Of a DNA stretch of 14,524 nt, positions 8,531 to 14,132 are shown one piece after another. The position numbers and the translations under genes are program-made. Each line of letters begins with the position of its first letter. The stretch's first letter is position 1. The stretch is from an uncultured Coriobacteriaceae bacterium (GTDB lineage: Bacteria; Actinomycetota; Coriobacteriia; Coriobacteriales; QAMH01): positions 1 through 14,524 of the forward strand of contig CADBRF010000251.1 in assembly GCA_902796975.1 (NCBI GenBank), read 5' to 3'. The notes under the pieces are model-generated. The model was not told where the DNA came from, made no database searches, and saw only the letters and a list, made by a program, of their open reading frames with translations.

Positions 8531-9637
8531 TTGGCTTACGAATACTATGACATATTGGGTGTCGGTCGTGATGCCGATGAAAAAGAGATAAAAAAGGCTT
8601 TTCGTCGCAAGGCACGGGAACTTCATCCCGATGTGAACAAGGCTCCGGATGCCGAGGAGCGTTTCAAGGAACTCAACGAGGCGTACGACGTTCTCTCCGA
8701 TCCTCAGAAGAAGGCGATGTACGACCGCTTTGGCACGGCAGATGCTGCTCAGGGCTTTGGCGGCTACCAGAACGTCGATATGGGCGACATCTTTGGCGAT
8801 ATCTTCAGCTCCTTCTTCGGCGGTATGGGCGGTGGAGGCGGCCGAGGTGCGCAACGGAGGCGCGATGGCCGCGATATGGGCGTTGGCTTGAGGCTCACGC
8901 TTGAAGATGTCGCGCTCGGCGCCAAGAAGGAAATCGTATACGACCGCCTTGCACCGTGCGAGGAGTGCGGCGGCTCTGGAGCTGCAGAAGGCGGCGGAGA
9001 GGTCACCTGCAAAAAGTGCAATGGGTCTGGCCGCGTGGTCAGCGTTCAGCACACCTTCCTCGGCAACATGCAAACGGCAACTACCTGCCCCGATTGCGGC
9101 GGCACGGGACGTACCATCGATAAGCCCTGCCCCGAATGCCAGGGCCAAGGCCGTGTCCCCGACCGCGAACATCTCACCATCGAGATTCCCAAGGGCATTC
9201 GCGATGGTCAACAGGTTCGCCTCTCTGGTCGTGGCGAAGCTGGCATGAACGGCGCTCCCGCAGGCGATCTCATCGCCACAGTGCGCATCGAGCCGCACGA
9301 ATACTTCGAGCGCGAGGGAGACAACCTCCATACACGCGCCCATGTCACAATTGCGCAGGCATCGCTCGGTGCAGACATCACGGTTGTTGGCATCATGCCC
9401 GACGAGCAGGTTCCAGTCCACATTCCCGCTGGATGCCAAACTGGCCAGACGCTCCGCGTGAAGGGCTATGGCCTGCCCCGTTTCCGCAAGGAAAAGCAAC
9501 GTGGCGACATGCTCGTGCACGTCACCGTGGTCACTCCGCAGAAGCTTTCCCGCAAGGCAAAGAAGCTCATGCAAGACCTCGCCGCGGAGATTGGAGAAGA
9601 CGTTTCAAAGAAACGTGTCCCGCTCGCTCAACAGTAG
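8531..9637 (+). CDS. dnaJ: Chaperone protein DnaJ (Hsp40)
   Basis: DnaJ delivers unfolded proteins to DnaK and stimulates its ATPase. The 368-residue product is a full type I DnaJ. It has a J domain at 1-70 with HPD at 32-34, and a glycine/phenylalanine-rich linker at about 75-105. Four zinc-finger repeats follow (CEECGGSG from C143, CKKCNGSG from C160, CPDCGGTG from C186, CPECQGQG from C200), then the substrate-binding C-terminal domains. The TTG at 8531 is chosen because GGGAG (8520-8524) lies 6 bases upstream and MAYEYYDILGV is the usual J-domain opening. An in-frame GTG at 8414 would add 39 unlikely residues and has no ribosome-binding site. No dnaK, grpE or hrcA is nearby, so this may be a second DnaJ, as many actinobacteria have. 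Confidence 0.96.
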   Translation: MAYEYYDILGVGRDADEKEIKKAFRRKARELHPDVNKAPDAEERFKELNEAYDVLSDPQKKAMYDRFGTADAAQGFGGYQNVDMGDIFGDIFSSFFGGMGGGGGRGAQRRRDGRDMGVGLRLTLEDVALGAKKEIVYDRLAPCEECGGSGAAEGGGEVTCKKCNGSGRVVSVQHTFLGNMQTATTCPDCGGTGRTIDKPCPECQGQGRVPDREHLTIEIPKGIRDGQQVRLSGRGEAGMNGAPAGDLIATVRIEPHEYFEREGDNLHTRAHVTIAQASLGADITVVGIMPDEQVPVHIPAGCQTGQTLRVKGYGLPRFRKEKQRGDMLVHVTVVTPQKLSRKAKKLMQDLAAEIGEDVSKKRVPLAQQ

Positions 9638-9660
9638 GAGAGCTCGTTTGAATTTCTCGT

Positions 9661-9701
9661 TCCCCGCAAGTTTTCCATCCAGAGCCTTGCGGGGATTTTT
9701 T
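9661..9701 (+). terminator. Intrinsic terminator after dnaJ
   Basis: TCCCCGCAAG (9661-9670) pairs perfectly with CTTGCGGGGA (9686-9695) over 10 bp around a 15-base loop, followed by six T. It starts 24 bases after the dnaJ stop and separates dnaJ from the rubrerythrin unit. Confidence 0.93.
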
Positions 9702-9890
9702 CTGAACGGGCTGTCGCAGGAAACATAAGCGGGTCATCGACGAAGGTTCTCCCTGAGGCTGTTTCTGCCCAAGCGATCCGTGTTTTGGCATCTTCCCTAA
9801 AAAGTTGCTTATGCTTTGAGGGCGAGACCCATCTTTTGGGTAAATAAATAATGAATTCGACTTTCCGAGTTAATCAGTGTCTGCCGGTGC
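9702..9890. other. Spacer upstream of rubrerythrin
   Basis: There is no credible gene here. The only structures I see are a small inverted repeat ACCCA (9827-9831) / TGGGT (9837-9841) with a 5-base gap, and an AT-rich stretch (9841-9855). TTGGCA (9785-9790) and TATGCT (9810-9815), 19 bases apart, could be a second weak promoter. Any link to rubrerythrin control is speculation. Confidence 0.35.
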
Positions 9891-9899
9891 TGGTAGAAT
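9891..9899 (+). promoter_or_regulatory. Extended -10 promoter of rubrerythrin
   Basis: TGGTAGAAT (9891-9899) matches an extended -10 element (TGn followed by TAGAAT, 5 of 6 to consensus). The -35 region is weak (TTAATC at 9870-9875, 18-base spacer), as expected for extended -10 promoters. Transcription would start near 9906 with a leader of about 37 bases. Confidence 0.6.
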
Positions 9900-9942
9900 A
9901 TGGCACGTATTCGGATATACAACCGATGTGAAGGGAGTTCAC

Positions 9943-10482
9943 ATGGAACTCAAGGGAAGCAAGACCGAAGCGAACCTGCAGGCAGCTTTTGCCGGCGAGT
10001 CTCAGGCTCACACCAAGTACCAGTACTACGCAAGCAAGGCTAAGAAAGATGGCTACGAGCAGATCGCTGCCCTCTTCGAGGAGACTTCCAAGAACGAGAA
10101 AGAGCATGCAAAGATCTGGTTCAAGTATCTTCATGAGGGCGATATCCCCGACACCTTGACCAACCTGCATGACGCAGCCGATGGCGAGAACTACGAGTGG
10201 ACCGATATGTATGATGGTTTCGCAAAGACCGCCGAGGAAGAGGGCTTTGTCGAGATCGCAGCTCGCTTCCGCATGGTCGGCGCTGTCGAGAAACACCATG
10301 AGGAGCGCTACCGCAAGCTCATCCAGAACATTGACGAGGGTCTGGTCTTCAGCCGCGATGGCGACGCTATCTGGATTTGCCGCAACTGCGGTCATATCTC
10401 CATCGGCAAAGAGCCGCCTGCAATCTGCCCTGTCTGCAGCCATCCGCAGTCCTACTTCGAGCTGGTTGCTCAGAACTACTAG
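9943..10482 (+). CDS. rbr: Rubrerythrin
   Basis: Rubrerythrin reduces hydrogen peroxide in anaerobes using a diiron site fed with electrons by a rubredoxin-like centre. The 179-residue product has both parts. The ferritin-like bundle carries candidate ligands E19, E52 with H55 (ExxH), E82 and E85 (GENYEW), and E116 with H119 (ExxH). The C-terminal rubredoxin domain has C146/C149 and C162/C165. All expected ligands are present, so it should be active. The ATG at 9943 has AAGGGAG at 9931-9937, 5 bases upstream; a longer in-frame start at 9877 would begin upstream of the promoter. A small rubredoxin gene follows 92 bases later and is a plausible electron donor. The gene points to an anaerobic organism that meets oxygen. 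Confidence 0.97.
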   Translation: MELKGSKTEANLQAAFAGESQAHTKYQYYASKAKKDGYEQIAALFEETSKNEKEHAKIWFKYLHEGDIPDTLTNLHDAADGENYEWTDMYDGFAKTAEEEGFVEIAARFRMVGAVEKHHEERYRKLIQNIDEGLVFSRDGDAIWICRNCGHISIGKEPPAICPVCSHPQSYFELVAQNY

Positions 10483-10493
10483 ACTCGCCCCCT

Positions 10494-10522
10494 GTGCTTC
10501 CGCCAATGGTGTACGGAAGCGC
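10494..10522 (+). other. Intercistronic hairpin between rbr and rubredoxin
   Basis: GCTTCCG (10496-10502) pairs with CGGAAGC (10514-10520) over 7 perfect bp, extendable to 9 with a wobble pair, around an 11-base loop. It lies 12 bases after the rbr stop. No T-run follows, so it is more likely an RNA-processing, stability or partial-termination element than a full terminator. Confidence 0.5.
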
Positions 10523-10537
10523 TTGTCCCGCACTTTA

Positions 10538-10554
10538 GCCGGACGCAAACCGGC
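10538..10554 (+). other. Second hairpin in the rbr-rubredoxin gap
   Basis: GCCGG (10538-10542) and CCGGC (10550-10554) form a perfect 5-bp stem with a 7-base loop, ending just before the AGGAAAGGA that serves the rubredoxin gene. It could affect access to that ribosome-binding site, though the stem does not include it. Confidence 0.35.
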
Positions 10555-10574
10555 AATAGGAAAGGAAAGCCGCT

Positions 10575-10688
10575 ATGAAGAAATGGCGTTGCAAGATTTG
10601 TGGTTACATTTTCGAGGGCGAAGAGCCACCTGAGGTCTGCCCGCTCTGTGGTGCTAGCGCGGACGAGTTCGAGCTGGTCGAGGAGTAA
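10575..10688 (+). CDS. Small stand-alone rubredoxin-like protein
   Basis: This 37-residue protein is a single rubredoxin-type iron site: C6-x2-C9 (CKICG) and C22-x2-C25 (CPLCG), with the aromatic WRC and GYIF and an acidic tail (DEFELVEE). It is shorter than ordinary rubredoxins (about 52-54 residues) and resembles the detached C-terminal domain of rubrerythrin, where the two CxxC pairs are also close together. AAAGGA at 10561-10566 lies 8 bases before the ATG, so translation is well supported. By position it is probably co-transcribed with rubrerythrin and may pass electrons to it; that partner is inferred. Genes this short are often missed in annotation. Confidence 0.85.
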   Translation: MKKWRCKICGYIFEGEEPPEVCPLCGASADEFELVEE

Positions 10689-10696
10689 TTCACTTA

Positions 10697-11707
10697 ATGA
10701 ACGGAGATCGAACCGGGGCGGGGCAAAAGTCCTGCTCCGGGGTGTATGGGCATCGGGTTATCGAGGTCACATCGCTCGATAATCCGGTGCTCGACGTTTA
10801 CGCCCATCTCACAGAAGCTCAGCTCAGAAGCAAGCTCGAGCCGGAAAAGGGAATATTCATTGCAGAGTCCCCCAAGGTAATCTGGCGGGCTCTGGAAGGT
10901 GGTCTACGCCCGCTCTCCCTGCTCATGGGACGTGCACATCTTGAACCAGAGACCGAACTCATAGAAGCCTGTTCGAAAGCCTGGGCGCTCAGTAACAAAG
11001 CTTGCGGCTCCGGTGCGCTGCCCGAGAGGTATGAGTTGGAGTCAAAAGACGAGAACGCTCGCATCCGCGCAGCTCTCAATGCCTCTTCCGAAGAGTTCCC
11101 CGTCTACACAGGGGATGAAAAGCTGCTCAGCGCGCTCACCGGCTTCAAGCTCACGCGTGGCGTGCTCTGCGCATTCCGCCGTCCTGTTCTTCCACGGGTC
11201 GAAGACCTGCTCGCAAACGCGCAACGAGTTGCCGTTCTCGAAGGCATCGTAGACCATACAAACGTCGGAGCTATTTTCCGCTCTGCTGCGGCTCTTGATG
11301 TGGACGCGGTGCTGGTCACTCCCACCTGCTGCGATCCGCTCTACCGGAGGGCGGTTCGTGTTTCGATGGGCACGGTATTCCAAGTGCCATGGACACGCCT
11401 GGGCAATGACGTGCACGATTGGCCTGATGCCGGGCTGGCAAAGCTGCATGAGCTTGGATTCAAGACCGCTGCTCTTGCGCTTTCCGATGACTCCATTCCT
11501 TTGGATGCCCCAGAACTCATGGCAGAACCCAAGCTCGCCATGGTTTTTGGGACGGAGGGAGATGGCTTGAGCAAGCGAACCATTGCGGGTTGTGATTACA
11601 CGGTGCGCATTCCCATGTCCCATAACGTCGATTCGCTCAATGTCGCAGCTGCGAGTGCGGTCACCTTCTGGCAGCTCTGCAGGCCGCTGCACAAGGACGC
11701 TAGGTAA
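10697..11707 (+). CDS. SpoU/TrmH-family RNA 2'-O-methyltransferase
   Basis: Enzymes of this family use S-adenosylmethionine to methylate ribose 2'-OH groups in tRNA or rRNA and fold into a trefoil knot. The 336-residue product shows all three family motifs. They are N189-x-G191-x3-R195 (HTNVGAIFR), FGTEGDGLS (284-292), and IPMSHNVDSLNVAAASAV (305-322). The first 160 or so residues form the substrate-recognition extension (VTSLDNP, FIAESPKVIWRAL). The target nucleotide cannot be deduced. The ATG at 10697 lies 8 bases after the rubredoxin stop, with GAGGAG (10680-10685) inside the end of that gene, so translation may be coupled. An in-frame GTG at 10742 is an alternative closer to the conserved start. 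A small TCCCC/GGGGA hairpin (11708-11720) follows the stop without a T-run. Confidence 0.93.
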   Translation: MNGDRTGAGQKSCSGVYGHRVIEVTSLDNPVLDVYAHLTEAQLRSKLEPEKGIFIAESPKVIWRALEGGLRPLSLLMGRAHLEPETELIEACSKAWALSNKACGSGALPERYELESKDENARIRAALNASSEEFPVYTGDEKLLSALTGFKLTRGVLCAFRRPVLPRVEDLLANAQRVAVLEGIVDHTNVGAIFRSAAALDVDAVLVTPTCCDPLYRRAVRVSMGTVFQVPWTRLGNDVHDWPDAGLAKLHELGFKTAALALSDDSIPLDAPELMAEPKLAMVFGTEGDGLSKRTIAGCDYTVRIPMSHNVDSLNVAAASAVTFWQLCRPLHKDAR

Positions 11708-11772
11708 TCCCCAGCGGGGAGCTGAATGAGTTCCCTGGTGGCTTTCAATCTCTTGCGCAAGGAGACTCGATA

Positions 11773-12528
11773 ATGTCCGAACGAGAACTCGAAGGAAAAG
11801 TTGCCATCATAACTGGCGCTGGCAAAGCGCATACCATTCCCTATGGCGTGGGCCGTGCCTTTGCAAAGGCGGGGGCAGATATTGCGGTAATCGGGCGCAA
11901 TGCGAGCCGCCTCAAAGCGGCACGCGAACTAGAAGAATTTGGCGTGCAAGTTCTGCCCGTACGCATTGACAATCTGAGCGAGCAGAGCATCTCGAAAGCG
12001 GCGTCTGTCGTCTTCGAGAATTTCGGGCGCTTGGACATCCTCGTGAACACGACGATTGTGGCCAAGACGGGAGATTCTTTCGTTCGTCAGACTGATGCGG
12101 ATTTTTCCCGCGCATTTGAGACGGGGCCTCTCACTGCTGCTAGGTGGATGCGTGCTTGCCATGAGAAGCTCGCCGTTACGCATGGGTCAGTTATTAACTT
12201 CTCCTCGACCGCTTCAGTTGCCGGGCTAGAAGGCCAGGCGAGCTATGCTGCTGCGCGCGAAGCGATTACGGCGATGAGCAGGGTGGTGGCTCGCGAATGG
12301 GCTCCAGAAGGAATAAACGTCAACGTGGTCTGTCCGCTGGCGGCAACTGGAAACCTTGAAAGATGGAAGAAGGATTTCCCCGAGGTATACGAGGGCATGG
12401 AAAAGCAGATCCCCATGGGCCATTTTGGCGATCCGGAACTAGATATCGGAAGAACCTGTGTCTTTCTCGCGAGCGAGGCGGCGAGCTATATCACAGGGCA
12501 GGTTATCTCAGTTTCCGGTGGTATGTAG
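11773..12528 (+). CDS. Atypical short-chain dehydrogenase/reductase (SDR)
   Basis: This 251-residue protein has the classic SDR fold pattern: beta-alpha-beta start with TGAG (14-17), DIL (88-90), the SS pair S144/S145, Y158 and a C-terminal ITGQVISVSGGM. Classical SDRs reduce or oxidise alcohols and ketones with NAD(P)H. Several key residues differ. The cofactor glycine motif is stretched (TGAG-KAHTIPYGVG instead of TGxxxGxG). NNAG is replaced by NTTI (92-95). The helix asparagine of the N-S-Y-K tetrad seems to be F115. The YxxxK lysine is R162 (codon CGC, 12256-12258). Serine and tyrosine remain. The substrate is unknown, and activity may be altered or lost. AAGGAG at 11759-11764 supports the start. 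It lies 65 bases after the methyltransferase, possibly in the same transcript. Confidence 0.9.
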   Translation: MSERELEGKVAIITGAGKAHTIPYGVGRAFAKAGADIAVIGRNASRLKAARELEEFGVQVLPVRIDNLSEQSISKAASVVFENFGRLDILVNTTIVAKTGDSFVRQTDADFSRAFETGPLTAARWMRACHEKLAVTHGSVINFSSTASVAGLEGQASYAAAREAITAMSRVVAREWAPEGINVNVVCPLAATGNLERWKKDFPEVYEGMEKQIPMGHFGDPELDIGRTCVFLASEAASYITGQVISVSGGM

Positions 12529-12531
12529 CTG

Positions 12532-12555
12532 CTCGGGAAGATTAGATCTTCCGAG
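12532..12555 (+). other. Hairpin after the SDR gene
   Basis: CTCGG-(G)-AAGAT (12532-12542) pairs with ATCTTCCGAG (12546-12555): 10 bp with one bulged G and a 3-base loop. It begins 4 bases after the SDR stop but has no T-run behind it (AACAGATATA follows). It may end or stabilise the upstream transcript, and it marks the switch from GC-rich coding DNA to the AT-rich spacer. Confidence 0.5.
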
Positions 12556-12970
12556 AACAGATATATCCCATTTGTGTCTCTAATATTTCTAAAATATGAT
12601 GTTAATGAGTAATTAAATCCCAGAAATATAGTGTTAGATCGGGATATACATGTTCATTGCATGGCAATTTGAACAATATTAGGTGTTTTGAAAAACGGAT
12701 GAGTAGGAAGACCCCATACTGCAATGCTGTATGCATTGAATCACCTCGCTAGAACATAGCTATCCCAATAGCAAGAGGGTAAATTGCGTTGGATTGTTCT
12801 TATTGAATAGTGCTATCCCAATATTTTCTCATAATTAGAGCCTATTCATGGCACTTGAATAGCATCTCTCACTATTTGAGGTAATTCGGGATACATTCGT
12901 ATTCCTTGGATATTGAAATCCCAATTCATTCGAATAAATGCATTCTTTTTAAAGCAATTGAACAAGGCCG

Positions 12971-12997
12971 TCCCAAATAATCTAGAAATATTTGGGA
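12971..12997. repeat. Inverted repeat TCCCAAATA / TATTTGGGA
   Basis: Two perfect 9-base arms (12971-12979 and 12989-12997) flank a 9-base centre. The arms contain two of the TCCCA elements in opposite orientation, 22 bases apart, i.e. about two helical turns. The shape suits a dimeric DNA-binding protein. Confidence 0.65.
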
Positions 12998-13016
12998 TTA
13001 GACTATTTTTGATTTT

Positions 13017-13034
13017 TGGCGATGCCTATCGCCA
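13017..13034. repeat. Hairpin TGGCGAT / ATCGCCA
   Basis: Perfect 7-base arms (13017-13023 and 13028-13034) surround a GCCT loop. There is no T-run after it on either strand, so it is not an intrinsic terminator. It lies about 160 bases upstream of the MoaE-like promoter, and its role is unknown. Confidence 0.5.
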
Positions 13035-13146
13035 GGATACTTGGACTCCCACATATCGAGTGCAGGGAGCGGATGTGCGCTAGTAAAAGCATTCTACTCG
13101 GGTTCCTGCAAAAGCCTTAGAAAGGCGTGGCCAATTTGCCTGCTGA

Positions 13147-13181
13147 AATAGGCGAAATGTCGCATTCCTCGATTGCCTATT
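13147..13181. promoter_or_regulatory. Operator-like inverted repeat over the moaE-like promoter
   Basis: AATAGGC (13147-13153) and GCCTATT (13175-13181) are perfect 7-base arms 28 bases apart. The right arm overlaps the -35 element (13173-13178), a position where a bound protein would affect RNA polymerase. GCCTATT also appears at 12840-12846. Function is inferred from position only. Confidence 0.4.
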
Positions 13182-13200
13182 ATTCATCCAACGGTATAAT
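13173..13200 (+). promoter_or_regulatory. Promoter of the MoaE-like gene
   Basis: TTGCCT (13173-13178) and a perfect TATAAT (13195-13200) are 16 bases apart. Transcription would start near 13207 with a leader of about 43 bases, too short for a molybdenum cofactor riboswitch. Two abutting 8-base palindromes, TACGCGTA (13202-13209) and TACTAGTA (13208-13215), sit at the predicted start. Confidence 0.75.
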
Positions 13201-13249
13201 CTACGCGTACTAGTAGCAGGATGTAAATTCCCAAACAGAAAGGCTGTCT

Positions 13250-13645
13250 ATGGCTAAGCAATCACCTTCGATGGATCAATGGCTGGCAGAGGCAAAGGCT
13301 GATGAATCTGCTCCTCGTTGTGGCATGTACCTCGCTCACAATGGTGTTGTGCGTGAGCTCCCCAAGAAGCTTGTTCGTCAGGGTGTTGACGATGGCACGA
13401 AGGTCACGGGTATGAACTTCTCCTATGACCACGAGGCTGTTGCCGCCGCTGTCGAAGAGGCTAAAACCTGGGAAGGCATCGAATACGTTCGCGCTTGGCT
13501 CAACGAGGGCACGCTGCAGGTGGGCGATGACATCATGTACGTCTTCATCGGTGGCGATATCAGGCCCCATGTCATCGATGCACTTCAAAAGCTTGTTGGC
13601 AAAATTAAGAATGAGTTCGTTCAGGAAATAGAGATTTCCGACTAG
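13250..13645 (+). CDS. MoaE-like protein (molybdopterin synthase large-subunit family)
   Basis: MoaE is the catalytic subunit of molybdopterin synthase, which adds the dithiolene sulfurs to precursor Z using thiocarboxylated MoaD. The 131-residue product matches the core: HNGVVR (30-35), WLNEGTLQVGDDIMYVFIGG (83-102), R105, and IKNE (119-122). K120 aligns by eye with E. coli K119. The second functional lysine (E. coli K126, in WKxE) has no equivalent, because the C-terminus reads VQEIEI. It may therefore be a specialised MoaE relative rather than the housekeeping enzyme. AGAAAGG (13237-13243) lies 6 bases before the ATG. It has its own promoter and terminator, and no moaD, moaA or molybdoenzyme gene is visible. 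The large array upstream suggests unusual control. Confidence 0.82.
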   Translation: MAKQSPSMDQWLAEAKADESAPRCGMYLAHNGVVRELPKKLVRQGVDDGTKVTGMNFSYDHEAVAAAVEEAKTWEGIEYVRAWLNEGTLQVGDDIMYVFIGGDIRPHVIDALQKLVGKIKNEFVQEIEISD

Positions 13646-13752
13646 CTCGAGTCTCCGCCGGGGATGTGCAGAGGATAGAGATCTCCAGCTAAAACCTGTT
13701 TTCCGCTAGAGGCATCTGAGCATAAAGCTGATTCTTGCGAATAATAATCATG

Positions 13753-13793
13753 AGGAAGGGTCACTGGGCAATGCACGGTGAACCCTTCCTTTC
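13753..13793 (+). terminator. Intrinsic terminator downstream of the moaE-like gene
   Basis: AGGAAGGGTCAC (13753-13764) pairs with GTG-A-ACCCTTCCT (13778-13790), 12 bp with one bulged A and a 13-base loop, followed by TTCTCT. It lies about 107 bases after the stop codon. The U-tract is weak, but the long stem makes termination likely. Confidence 0.75.
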
Positions 13794-14132
13794 TCTATCT
13801 CCAGTCTTCTATCTACCTCTGCATTGCTAGAGTCAATACGAATTCGACGACACTTTTGTCTTCTGTTCTCTTTCTTGGTTACCGATAGAAACGGCACCGA
13901 AATTATTATACTTATAAGTATATTTGTATAGACTGACTAACCTTATTGTGAATAAAAAATGTCTTTCACGAACTTGCGCTGAATTACTCTTGTACGTATT
14001 CGCTCGTTCACGTAAACTTGTGCACGTTGCGCGCGAAAGCACGTGGCAGGCATCAGCGACAGAAAGGCTTGGCCGCCCCAATGTCGTGTATTAGTGCCCC
14101 AAATCTCAGGGCAAAGAGGAAAGGCGTTACAA
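13794..14132. promoter_or_regulatory. Spacer and probable long leader upstream of csp
   Basis: No full gene is visible. It holds an AT-rich part (about 13895-13960) containing a perfect 16-base palindrome, then a mixed part with four ACGT words (13994, 14010, 14024, 14041) and a possible GTGC/GCAC stem (14021-14042). A 19-codon reading frame (14081-14140) overlaps the csp start. I find no convincing -35/-10 pair. Cold-shock genes often have long structured leaders, which would fit, but no conserved cold-box is evident. Confidence 0.4.
13907..13922. promoter_or_regulatory. Perfect 16-base palindrome upstream of csp
   Basis: TATACTTATAAGTATA reads identically on both strands and lies in the AT-rich core of the csp upstream region, 211 bases before the csp start. 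It contains TATACT, a good -10 hexamer, on both strands. It could be an operator, or a promoter element readable in either direction, though no matching -35 was found on either side. Confidence 0.45.

Larger units (their letters stand above)
12556..13171. promoter_or_regulatory. AT-rich gene-free spacer with TCCCA-element array
   Basis: I see no credible gene in this stretch; the longest start-to-stop runs I noticed are under 20 codons and lack ribosome-binding sites. It is visibly AT-rich against GC-rich neighbours. TCCCA occurs forward at 12566, 12618, 12763, 12816, 12919, 12971 and 13047 (plus 13229 beyond the promoter). As YGGGA it occurs at 12640, 12887 and 12993. The longer core is about WATCCCRAW; GCTATCCCAATA is repeated exactly at 12759 and 12812. 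Other repeats include GCAATT(T)GAACAA (12664, 12954) and TTGAATAG (12803, 12855). Hairpins occur at 12651-12675, 12722-12738 and 13017-13034. The best reading is a regulator-binding array upstream of the MoaE-like gene, though the binder is unknown. Confidence 0.55.

Noticed and set aside
8390..9574. 394-residue minus-strand open frame opposite dnaJ
   Set aside because: It is the shadow of a certain gene in GC-rich DNA, with no recognisable domain. The same applies to the long minus frames opposite comEC, holA and lepA.
12566..12997. Replication origin or plasmid iterons
   Set aside because: TATCCCA resembles the DnaA box TTATCCACA only partly, and no dnaA, dnaN, rep or par gene is near. Spacings of 52 and 22 with inverted members differ from regular iterons.
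13017..13034. Intrinsic terminator at the TGGCGAT/ATCGCCA hairpin
   Set aside because: The T-rich stretch lies before the stem on the + strand, which gives A-rich sequence after it on the - strand, so neither strand has a U-tract.
12566..13051. CRISPR-like repeats
   Set aside because: The shared words are only 5-12 bases, occur in both orientations and lack uniform repeat-spacer units or cas genes.
14043..14132. N-terminal extension of the cold-shock protein from GTG at 14043
   Set aside because: The 30 added residues do not resemble the family, while ATG at 14133 has a good ribosome-binding site and gives the canonical N-terminus.
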